Shown here: in pieces, positions 43,688-50,822 of the stretch
Position numbering within the stretch: position 1 is the first letter of the stretch
Layout: each line of letters starts with the position of its first letter
Assembly (NCBI GenBank): GCA_040389445.1
Contig: JAZJZX010000012.1
Location: 77,204-141,203 of the forward strand
Direction: 5' to 3'
Source: UBA5189 sp040389445
GTDB taxonomy: Bacteria; Chloroflexota; Limnocylindria; Limnocylindrales; CSP1-4
Length of the DNA stretch: 64,000 nt
Notes under the pieces: generated by a model
Database searches by the model: none
What the model saw: the letters and a program-made list of their open reading frames with translations, nothing else
What the model was told of the DNA's origin: nothing
Program-made: the position numbers and the translations under genes

Positions 43688-44925
43688 CAGTAGCCCCCCA
43701 CGTTGGTCCGCTCGACCTGGACCTGGCCAATGCCGACATCGAGCGTGAGGATCAGGGCGACTCCCGAACCATTGTCCGATCCCGCGACGTGATCGGACAG
43801 ACCTGTTCCCGTGTGATCGCGGCCGAACAGCAGCAGCTGTCCGGCCTGCACGGTTCCGGTCACTTCGACGATGGCGTCCTCAGGAACGATCACGAAGATC
43901 TCGCCGAAGCCGACGCTCGCCGTCAACGCGACCGGTGCGGAACCGGCGTCGAGGTCGGTGAGATCGATGCGAAGTCGACCGGCAACGAGGCGGTACGCCC
44001 CCTGGACCTCGGCGATGTTCTGTGGCTTGAAGTCGTTCTCCGCCACCCCGCCCTCGAGCGGGACCGTGAGAAACGCCGAGGTCGCTGCGAGGGGCAGCAC
44101 GGCGAGGCCGAGCACGATGAGCAAGCGCGCTCGACCCCTCCAGGCCCCGATGATGAGCCCGACCCCGAGCGCGAGCATGCCACCGCCGAAGTACTGGCCC
44201 GGCAGGACTCGGACCGACCCGGCCGTGTCGACCACGGCCAGCACACCGATGGCGAGCAACGCACCCGCGAGCGCGTACCAGCCGAGCGGGGATCGCTCCC
44301 GCACCCGGGGCGCTGGCCGCGATACGCGAGTCCACCCCGCTGCACCATCGCCGGCCACACCCCCGCCGGGGTGGTCCGTGCCCACGACCGATCCGCCCAT
44401 GTCTGCGCCAGGACCGAAGGCCCGCGGTTCGTCAGCGCCCGGTTGATGACCGGGCAACAACAGGACAACGCCGATCAACGCGATGGCGAGTGCCCAGAAC
44501 ACCTCGGTCGGGAGGTGGAACGACTCGAAACGGTTGCTGACCCAGGGGCTGATGACCACCACCGCGACGATCACCAGCGTCGCCGCGCCGAGTCGCCCGG
44601 TCCGGCGGGCCACCAGGCGCAGGGCGGTCTGGGCAATCGAATCGTCCCGACCGGACTCGGGAATGAGCAGCCAGCCGAGGACGTAGAGCACGAGGCCCGC
44701 CCCGCCGAAGATCATCAGCCCCGCGAAGGCGACGCGAAGCAGGATCGGATCGACGTTCAGGTAATCACCGAGCCCTCCGGCCACGCCGCCGATCACCCGA
44801 TCGGAAGTTCTGCGCCGAAGGTGCCGGATATTGGCGGGCCGTGCACCCGCGGCGCTCACACTCGCCGGTTGGGCACCGGCGGACTGGTCCCCGGGAAAAC
44901 CAGATTCGGGCTGTTCAGTGGTCAT
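43687..44925 (-). CDS. PspC-domain membrane protein with LiaF-like C-terminal domain
   Basis: A 412-residue protein. The PspC domain (about residues 35-95) shows RRRTSDRVIGGVAGGLGDYLNVDPILLRVAFAGLMIFGGAGLVLYVLGWLLIPE. Further hydrophobic helices follow (about 120-310), and the C-terminal part (about 320-412) is a beta-rich extracytoplasmic domain like the cell-wall-antibiotic-response LiaF/DUF2154 domain. In Firmicutes and Actinobacteria such proteins restrain a histidine kinase when the envelope is intact. A PspC-kinase gene is divergent from it by 133 bp. ATG 44925 is the first start before the PspC domain; no Shine-Dalgarno is visible. Confidence 0.8.
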   Translation of the reverse strand: MTTEQPESGFPGDQSAGAQPASVSAAGARPANIRHLRRRTSDRVIGGVAGGLGDYLNVDPILLRVAFAGLMIFGGAGLVLYVLGWLLIPESGRDDSIAQTALRLVARRTGRLGAATLVIVAVVVISPWVSNRFESFHLPTEVFWALAIALIGVVLLLPGHQPGADEPRAFGPGADMGGSVVGTDHPGGGVAGDGAAGWTRVSRPAPRVRERSPLGWYALAGALLAIGVLAVVDTAGSVRVLPGQYFGGGMLALGVGLIIGAWRGRARLLIVLGLAVLPLAATSAFLTVPLEGGVAENDFKPQNIAEVQGAYRLVAGRLRIDLTDLDAGSAPVALTASVGFGEIFVIVPEDAIVEVTGTVQAGQLLLFGRDHTGTGLSDHVAGSDNGSGVALILTLDVGIGQVQVERTNVGGY

Positions 44926-45058
44926 GAGCGAATGGTCCGGTCCGGTGGGTGCCTGCGCCATCGGGAGCATCCCGGAGTCGGACCCTGACCCACGGCGTCG
45001 CGCGCTCAGGGTCATCACCGATCCTGGCCGCGCTGGTCCCTGTGCGAAGATCAGCGCG

Positions 45059-46342
45059 ATGGCCGAGCTCAACCTCCCGCCCCGCGGAATCGACTCGCAA
45101 GCCCCGCGATCGACGCTTCGACGCAGCCGCAGGAACCGGATGCTCGCCGGTGTGGCCGGAGGCGTGGCCGACCATCTGGGGCTCGACCCGTTCGTGGTTC
45201 GGCTGGCCTTCATCGTCCTGAGCCTTGCGGCCGGTTTCGGGATCGTGGCGTACCTGCTGCTGTGGGTCCTCGCGCCGGCCGAGCTCAGCGACGCCGGGGT
45301 AGCACCCACAAGCGGGCACGTTCCGCGGCCGGCGGCGCGCGAATTGCTCGGTGGCGGCCTCCTCGTGGCCGGCGTCCTGGTCATCCTGTGGTTCAGTGGT
45401 CTATGGTTCGGCGAGAGCATCGCCTGGCCGGTCACCCTCGCGGCAATCGGGTTCGCGATCCTGTGGGCGCGCGGGTCCGGCGAAGAAGGCCGGGGCCGGC
45501 TGGACCTCGCGAGCATCGGCACGCCGCTCGAGGCGCTGCTGCGCACCCGCGAATCGCGGCCGCGCCTCATCGCCGGTGCGCTGCTGATTCTCGGCGGCAT
45601 GGTCGTCTTTCTGGCGGCGACCACGACGCTCGCGGCCGCGGCGAATGTCGTCCTCGCCGTGATCGTGACGGCTGGGGGGCTGGCGCTCCTCGCCGGTCCG
45701 TGGCTCTGGCGGCTCGCCAACGACCTGATCGAGGAGCGGACGACCCGCATTCGGACGCAGGCCCGGGCCGAGATGGCTGCGCATCTTCATGATTCGGTCC
45801 TCCAGACCCTCGCCCTCATCCAGCGGGCCAAGGAACCGCGCGAAATGGTGAGTCTGGCCCGCACCCAGGAGCGCGACCTCCGAACGTGGCTGTACGGCCG
45901 GGCACCGAGCGTCCATGGCGCGCGGTTGCACGACGCGATCGATGAGATGGCCGGTCGACTCGAGCGGGCCCATCAACTGAAGGTGGAGGCCGTCGTCGTG
46001 GGCGATGCCGAGCTCGATGACGACCTTCGTGCCCTCGTCGCGGCGTGCAACGAGGCCGTCCTCAACGCAGCCAAGCACGCGGGCGTGGCGGAGGTTTCCG
46101 TCTATGTCGAGGTCGAGGAGGACCAGGTCAACGGCTTTGTCCGCGACGGCGGCACGGGTTTCGATCCCCAGGCGGTGCCCGCGGATCGGCGGGGAATTGC
46201 CGACTCGATCGTGAAGCGGATGGAACGGCACGGCGGCAGCGTCGAGATCCGGAGCCGCCCGGGGGCCGGGACCGAAATCCACCTGCACCTGCCGCGGCGA
46301 GGGGCGTCACGCGCGGACCACGGCTCGATCGGGCCAGCATGA
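45059..46342 (+). CDS. Sensor histidine kinase with N-terminal PspC domain
   Basis: A 427-residue kinase. Residues about 18-75 are a second PspC domain (RRNRMLAGVAGGVADHLGLDPFVVRLAFIVLSLAAGFGIVAYLLLWVLAP). Three to four further helices follow to residue 230. The dimerisation/phosphorylation region HLHDSVLQTLALIQRAKEPREM (HisKA_3) has the predicted phospho-His at residue 244. The catalytic domain has NEAVLNAAKHAGVAEVSV, DGGTGFDPQ and GGSVEIRSRPGAGTEIHLHLP. It overlaps the response-regulator gene by 4 bp, forming a NarL/LiaSR-type two-component system, divergent from a PspC/LiaF-like gene. Confidence 0.9.
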   Translation: MAELNLPPRGIDSQAPRSTLRRSRRNRMLAGVAGGVADHLGLDPFVVRLAFIVLSLAAGFGIVAYLLLWVLAPAELSDAGVAPTSGHVPRPAARELLGGGLLVAGVLVILWFSGLWFGESIAWPVTLAAIGFAILWARGSGEEGRGRLDLASIGTPLEALLRTRESRPRLIAGALLILGGMVVFLAATTTLAAAANVVLAVIVTAGGLALLAGPWLWRLANDLIEERTTRIRTQARAEMAAHLHDSVLQTLALIQRAKEPREMVSLARTQERDLRTWLYGRAPSVHGARLHDAIDEMAGRLERAHQLKVEAVVVGDAELDDDLRALVAACNEAVLNAAKHAGVAEVSVYVEVEEDQVNGFVRDGGTGFDPQAVPADRRGIADSIVKRMERHGGSVEIRSRPGAGTEIHLHLPRRGASRADHGSIGPA

Positions 46343-46998
46343 CCGGCACCGGCGAACGCGGCCCGGCCGTCCGTGTTTTCATCGTCGACGACCACGAACT
46401 CTTCCGGTCCGGCGTGCGCTCCGAGCTCCGTGACGACCTGGAAATCGTCGGGGATGCCGGTTCGGTCGCCGAGGCGATCGGCGGGATCCGGGAAAAGCGT
46501 CCGGACGTGGTCCTGCTCGACGTCCACATGCCCGCCGGCGGCGGCCTTGCCGTGATCGAGGCCATTCGTTCGGACCTGCCCGAGGTGCGATTCCTGGCCT
46601 TGTCCGTTTCGGATGCGGCGGAGGATGTGATCGGCGTGATCCGGGCCGGGGCGCGCGGATACGTGACGAAGTCGATTGCGCCCGAGGAACTCCATGCCGC
46701 CGTTCGGCGCGTCCACGGCGGGGATGCCGTCTTCTCACCACGACTCGCCGGCTTCGTCCTCGACACCTTCCTGACGGAACCCTCGGTTCCCGTTGATCCC
46801 GAGCTGGACCAGCTCTCACCCCGGGAGCGCGAGGTCCTCCGGTTCATCGCCCGCGGCTATACGTACAAGGAAGTCGGCACCGAGCTCGGGATCTCGGTCA
46901 AGACCGTGGAAACGCACGTGTCGGCCGTCCTCCGCAAGCTCCAGCTCTCGAGCCGCTACGAACTCTCACGCTGGGCGGCGGACCACAGCATCGTCTGA
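46339..46998 (+). CDS. NarL/LuxR-family response regulator
   Basis: A 219-residue regulator. The receiver domain (residues 10-130) has IVDDHELFRSGVRSEL, the phospho-acceptor Asp 61 in VVLLDVHMPAGGG, and the conserved Ser/Lys region VTKSIAPEELHAA. The LuxR-type HTH (about 155-215) reads LSPREREVLRFIARGYTYKEVGTELGISVKTVETHVSAVLRKLQL. It is the partner of the PspC-histidine kinase (ATGA overlap at 46339-46342). Likely targets are the divergent PspC/LiaF-like unit and other envelope genes. Confidence 0.94.
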   Translation: MTGTGERGPAVRVFIVDDHELFRSGVRSELRDDLEIVGDAGSVAEAIGGIREKRPDVVLLDVHMPAGGGLAVIEAIRSDLPEVRFLALSVSDAAEDVIGVIRAGARGYVTKSIAPEELHAAVRRVHGGDAVFSPRLAGFVLDTFLTEPSVPVDPELDQLSPREREVLRFIARGYTYKEVGTELGISVKTVETHVSAVLRKLQLSSRYELSRWAADHSIV

Positions 46999-47009
46999 CG
47001 CCGCGCGGT

Positions 47010-47390
47010 CTACGCTCCCAGATCGAGGACGAAGCGCAAGGCGACCTCGAGCCGCTCGAGGGCGTCCGGGTTCAGCCGGCCGACCCTGGGTCCGAGCAGC
47101 GTCGTCGGGAGCGTCGTGGGCTGATCGCACTTGATCCAGCCGTCGCGGGGAAGGCCCGAGTCGCGCGCAGCCACGGGCACCAGGAACGGAGGAGCGTACT
47201 CAGCGGCCCGAGCCGAGCTGGTCATCGGCGCCACGATGACGGTCGACGACCGCTGCAGGCGGGTCGTCTGGATCACCAGGGCCGGGTGTGGCCCACGGAT
47301 CACCTGACCACCCTGGTCCAAGAAGTCCACGAAGTGGATGTCGCCTCGGCGCGGGCCGGCGGCCGCCGCCTCCCGGCCAATCCCTACCAC
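47010..47390 (-). CDS. PemK/MazF-like toxin
   Basis: A 126-residue protein. RRGDIHFVDFLDQGGQVIRGPHPALVIQ, VIVAPMTSSARAAEYAPPFLVPVAARDSGLPRDGWIKCDQPTTL and VGRLNPDALERLEVALRFVL follow the MazF/PemK endoribonuclease fold (RGDI and the S-x-x-x-P-x-R-like loop). It overlaps its antitoxin gene by 7 bp (47384-47390). It ends 11 bp from the response regulator stop, in convergent orientation. Confidence 0.85.
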   Translation of the reverse strand: MVGIGREAAAAGPRRGDIHFVDFLDQGGQVIRGPHPALVIQTTRLQRSSTVIVAPMTSSARAAEYAPPFLVPVAARDSGLPRDGWIKCDQPTTLPTTLLGPRVGRLNPDALERLEVALRFVLDLGA

Positions 47391-47713
47391 TCGACCTCCG
47401 ACCAGAGCCTCGAGGTCAGGGGAAGGAACGCATCAGCCCAGGCCAGATTCTCTTCGTTCTGCGCGGCGATCGCCGCATCGAGCCGACGCTGGTCCGAACT
47501 GGCGATCGCGCGGTCGAGTGCGGCCGCAATGACGCCGCTCACGGATGTCCCGGCCTCGGCGGCGGCCAGGCGCACCTGCTCCACCAGGTCCGTCGGAAGG
47601 CTGATCGAGAGCTTCGTGTGGACCTTGGCCACCGTGGCGGAACCATATTCCGCCATGGTCTCGGCGAGGGCGTGCTGGTGAGGTGCGGGTTCGGATGGCA
47701 TGGTACGACCCAT
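47384..47713 (-). CDS. Ribbon-helix-helix-type antitoxin of the PemK toxin
   Basis: A 109-residue protein. Residues 30-72 (KVHTKLSISLPTDLVEQVRLAAAEAGTSVSGVIAAALDRAIA) form a ribbon-helix-helix DNA-binding domain. The C-terminal segment, ending LAWADAFLPLTSRLWSEVEW, is likely the toxin-binding part. ATG 47713 is used; ATG 47701 is an alternative with a TTGACC-N18-TACCAT promoter a few nucleotides upstream. Direct repeats in the promoter region look like autoregulatory sites. Confidence 0.75.
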   Translation of the reverse strand: MGRTMPSEPAPHQHALAETMAEYGSATVAKVHTKLSISLPTDLVEQVRLAAAEAGTSVSGVIAAALDRAIASSDQRRLDAAIAAQNEENLAWADAFLPLTSRLWSEVEW

Positions 47714-47735
47714 GGTAGGACGACCGGTACGATCC
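47702..47735 (-). promoter_or_regulatory. Repeated GGTACGACC-like boxes at the antitoxin promoter
   Basis: Three related boxes read on the plus strand: GGTACGACC (47702-47710), GGTAGGACGACC (47714-47725) and GGTACGATCC (47726-47735). They span the predicted promoter and start codons of the antitoxin, as expected for autoregulation. Confidence 0.5.
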
Positions 47736-47874
47736 GGTCAAGCTGTGCGTGCCGTCCTTCTCCGTGCCACCAGAGCTGTCACGCCACAGGCCCAGATTCG
47801 GTGCAGCCGCCGATTCAGAGGGACTCGGGTGGAGCCGAGTCGGGAGCGGTGGGCAACCTGGGAGGGCGCGGGAG

Positions 47875-48099
47875 ATGCGCATCGAGCGGGAATGCGGGGC
47901 CAAGCAGGGATACCTGTCCAAGGCCGAGGCCAAGAGCGTGGCGCGGATGATGACCAGGCGACATCGTCAGGCGCTGCATCTGTACCGGTGCTCGTTCTGC
48001 CGGCTGTTCCACGTCGGCCACGTCGTCCCGGCGCCGCTCCGGGCCGCGGTGATCCCCTTCCCGACGCGACGCGCGTGGCGGGTCGAGGCGAGCTGGTGA
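47875..48099 (+). CDS. Small zinc-knuckle protein
   Basis: A 74-residue basic protein. KQGYLSKAEAKSVARMMTRRHRQALHLYRCSFCRLFHVGH includes a CxxC and a following His pair that resemble a zinc finger. Short proteins of this pattern occur widely in Actinobacteria and Chloroflexota with no known role. GGAGG lies nine nucleotides before ATG 47875. It overlaps the next gene by 4 bp (GTGA). Confidence 0.65.
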   Translation: MRIERECGAKQGYLSKAEAKSVARMMTRRHRQALHLYRCSFCRLFHVGHVVPAPLRAAVIPFPTRRAWRVEASW

Positions 48100-48317
48100 G
48101 CGGCAACGGTCCGCTCGATGGTCACGATCTCGAAGCTGCGCTCCTCGTCGAGGCGCTCGAGGGCTGGAACGACGTACCGCTGCGGTGCGCGACCTGCGGC
48201 ACAGAGCTCGTCGACCTCGATCCGGAAGACGAGCCCGACGGCGACGCCGGCTTGCCGATCTGCGGGGAGTGCAACCGGGCCCGGAACTTCGACGTGTTCG
48301 GGCGGGACGAAGGGTGA
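48096..48317 (+). CDS. Small four-cysteine zinc-ribbon protein
   Basis: A 73-residue acidic protein starting at GTG 48096, overlapping the preceding stop. RCATCGTELVDLDPEDEPDGDAGLPICGECNRARNF has two CxxC pairs about 25 residues apart, a classical zinc ribbon. Function unknown. Translational coupling with the preceding zinc-knuckle gene suggests they act together. Confidence 0.65.
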   Translation: MSGNGPLDGHDLEAALLVEALEGWNDVPLRCATCGTELVDLDPEDEPDGDAGLPICGECNRARNFDVFGRDEG

Positions 48318-48339
48318 CTGTCCCTCAGATGTCCGGCTC

Positions 48340-48477
48340 ATGGACCTCCCGGACCGCGCCCGCCTCGAGCGGCGCTACGAGCAGTCCCGCCAGGCCACGG
48401 GTAGGGCGAAGTACTGGTCACGGGATGCGGCGTGCCAGGCAAGGTGGTTCGCCGACATTCGACGATGCGTCCCATGA
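48340..48477 (+). CDS. Tiny hypothetical ORF (low confidence)
   Basis: A possible 45-residue basic peptide beginning MDLPDRARLERRYEQSRQAT. Its TGA overlaps an ATG (48474) that opens another 40-codon frame to 48596. These may be small genes in the zinc-ribbon transcript or decayed sequence. No Shine-Dalgarno or family support exists, and the gap 48478-48706 holds nothing else clear. Confidence 0.25.
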   Translation: MDLPDRARLERRYEQSRQATGRAKYWSRDAACQARWFADIRRCVP

Positions 48478-48706
48478 TTGACGAAGAGGCTCGGCGGGGC
48501 GCGCTTCGCGAGCGTGAGACGCAGATTGCCACCATTGGCCTTCCGGCGGCTTGCCGAATGAGCGGCCGAAATCAGCAGACGACGCGGCCACTGTAGGCAG
48601 CGCCATCAATCCCGGCGTCCTGTCGAGGCAGACGGCCGCCGAGCTCCTGGTGCGGCCGTTCCGTGCCGCGCACCCGCGGGTGAGCGCCGACCCGTACCCT
48701 TGTGGG

Positions 48707-50713
48707 GTGCCGCGACTCGATCCCTCGACGCTCCTTGCCGACCTCGACCCCGAGCAGCTCGACGCCGTCCAGGCCGCGCGCGGGCCGGTCGTCATCCACG
48801 CCGGCGCGGGGAGCGGCAAGACCCGGGTCATCAGCCGGCGGACGGCCTACGCCATCGCCACCGAGGTGGTGCCCGCGGACCAGGTGCTCGTGGTCACGTT
48901 CACGGACAAGGCGGCCACGGAGATGGTGGCGCGGCTGCGCTCGCTCGGGCTGCCGGGCGTGACCGCCCGAACGTTCCACGCCCACGCGCTCTCCCAGCTC
49001 CGCCATTATTGGCCGGCCCGCCACGACGGGGCGCTGCTGCCCGACCTCCTCGATTCGAAGCTGCCCATCCTGTCTCGGCTTGCCCGTCAGCTCCCCGGTC
49101 ACTATCGGTTCACGCCGTCCAAGGACCTCGCCGACGAGATCGAGTGGGCGAAGGCCCGGCGGATCGTGCCCAAGACCTACGAGCGCGAGGCGTCCGCCGC
49201 CCATCGCGAACCCCCGATTCCGGCCGATCTCTTCGTCCGCATCTTCGGCGACTACGAGCGGGCGAAGGTTCGGGCGGTTCGCATCGACTTCGACGACCTC
49301 CTCGTCGAGACGGTCAACCTCCTCGAGACCGACGTCGATGCCGCCGAGATGATCCGCTCCCGCAAGCGCTGGTTCAGCGTGGATGAGTACCAGGACACGA
49401 ACCCCCTTCAGCAGCGCCTCCTCGAGCTCTGGCTGGGCGACGGGGACGACCTGTGCGTCGTCGGCGACGAGGATCAGACGATCTACGCCTTTACCGGCGC
49501 CACCTCGGACTACCTGACGGGGTTCACTGCGCGGTTCCCCGGTGCTCGCGAGATCACGCTGTCGCGCAATTACCGTTCCTCGCCCGAGATCCTGGCCCTC
49601 GCCAACCGGCTCCTGGCCGCCGAGGGTCGACGGAAACGCCTCGTGGCGACGATGCCGTCCGGACCGGCGCCCTCGATCCTTCCGTTCGCCGACGGCGAGG
49701 CGGAACTCGCGGCGATGGTGGCATCGATTCGGCGGCTCACGTCCGGCGCCACGCCCGCTGCCACGCCCGGCGCCACGCACGCTGCCGACATCGCCGTGCT
49801 GGTTCGGATCAACGCCCAGATCCCACTCATCGAAGCCGCCCTGACCAAGGCCCGCATCCCATTCCGCGTCCGCGGCCAGCGGTTCTTTGAGCGCCAGGAG
49901 GTTCGTGACGCGCTCCGGATCCTGAAGCGCCTGCCGGCCACGGCGACCGGCCCGCTCCTCGCGCATCTCCTCCAGGAGCGCCTGATCACCGAGATGGGCT
50001 ACCTCGAGGGCGACGACAGCGGCGGTCCGGCCGCCCGGGAGCGGACGGCATCGCTGGCCCTCGTCATCGAGCTTGCGCAGGAAACCGCCGCCGCGAACGT
50101 CGACATCGACCCCGAGGCGCTGCTGTCCGATTTCGCCGCTCGTGCCGCTGCCGAAGCCGAGGGCTCGGCTGACGGCGTGAACCTGCTCACCTACCACCGC
50201 GCGAAGGGGCTCGAATGGGAAGCCGTCTTTCTGCCCCAGCTCGAGGAAGGTACGCTGCCAATCCGGCAGGCGGAATCGGACGCAGAAATCGCCGAGGAGC
50301 GGCGGTTGCTGTACGTCGGACTGACGCGGGCCCGGCGTCACCTCACCCTTTCGTGGGCCGAGCGGCGCGACGCTCGTCGCCGTCCGAGTCGTTTCCTGAC
50401 GGGTCTCGAAGGTCGGGCGAGCGTGCCCGGCCGCGTCACGGTCATCCCCGGTGCGCCGATGAACGCCGGCTCCACCCGCCGCGCCCGTGAAGAGGATTCA
50501 CCGCTCATGGCCGCCCTGCGCGAGTGGCGCCTCACGACTGCCCGCTCGGACGGGGTCCCGGCCTATGTGGTCGCGCCGGATACGCTCCTGATCGACATCG
50601 CGGCGCAGCGCCCGGTCACCATCCCCGCCCTCCGCCGCATGAAGGGTATGGGGCCCTCACGCCTCGCCCGCTATGGCGCGGAGATCATCGAGATCACCGC
50701 CGCACATCGCTGA
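48707..50713 (+). CDS. UvrD/PcrA-family superfamily 1 helicase with HRDC domain
   Basis: A 668-residue ATP-dependent 3'-5' DNA helicase. In order: Walker A GAGSGKTRVISRR near residue 36, Walker B DEYQDTNPLQ, motif III QTIYAFTGA, motif IV NYRSSPEIL, motif V TYHRAKGLEWEAVFLP and motif VI YVGLTRARRHL. The final 75 residues, ending PALRRMKGMGPSRLARYGAEIIEIT, form an HRDC domain. It probably acts in excision repair or recombination, like actinobacterial UvrD2. GTG 48707 is chosen: TACCCT lies six nucleotides upstream, and the longer frame to 48551 has no similarity. A Ala/Thr/Pro-rich insert (near residue 348) is lineage-specific. Confidence 0.9.
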   Translation: MPRLDPSTLLADLDPEQLDAVQAARGPVVIHAGAGSGKTRVISRRTAYAIATEVVPADQVLVVTFTDKAATEMVARLRSLGLPGVTARTFHAHALSQLRHYWPARHDGALLPDLLDSKLPILSRLARQLPGHYRFTPSKDLADEIEWAKARRIVPKTYEREASAAHREPPIPADLFVRIFGDYERAKVRAVRIDFDDLLVETVNLLETDVDAAEMIRSRKRWFSVDEYQDTNPLQQRLLELWLGDGDDLCVVGDEDQTIYAFTGATSDYLTGFTARFPGAREITLSRNYRSSPEILALANRLLAAEGRRKRLVATMPSGPAPSILPFADGEAELAAMVASIRRLTSGATPAATPGATHAADIAVLVRINAQIPLIEAALTKARIPFRVRGQRFFERQEVRDALRILKRLPATATGPLLAHLLQERLITEMGYLEGDDSGGPAARERTASLALVIELAQETAAANVDIDPEALLSDFAARAAAEAEGSADGVNLLTYHRAKGLEWEAVFLPQLEEGTLPIRQAESDAEIAEERRLLYVGLTRARRHLTLSWAERRDARRRPSRFLTGLEGRASVPGRVTVIPGAPMNAGSTRRAREEDSPLMAALREWRLTTARSDGVPAYVVAPDTLLIDIAAQRPVTIPALRRMKGMGPSRLARYGAEIIEITAAHR

Positions 50714-50822
50714 CATCGAGGCGACACGAACCAGATCCGCACCCTCGTCAACGTTCCACTCGGTCGAGTATGTTCAGGTACGCTCCACGAGAGTCCCTCC
50801 GTCGCCCGAGGCAGAACGTCCC

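Noticed and set aside
49743..49788. CCACGCCCG-type repeats in the helicase gene as a possible CRISPR-like or regulatory repeat
   Set aside because: Short in-frame Ala/Thr/Pro codon repeats within the coding region, without spacers.
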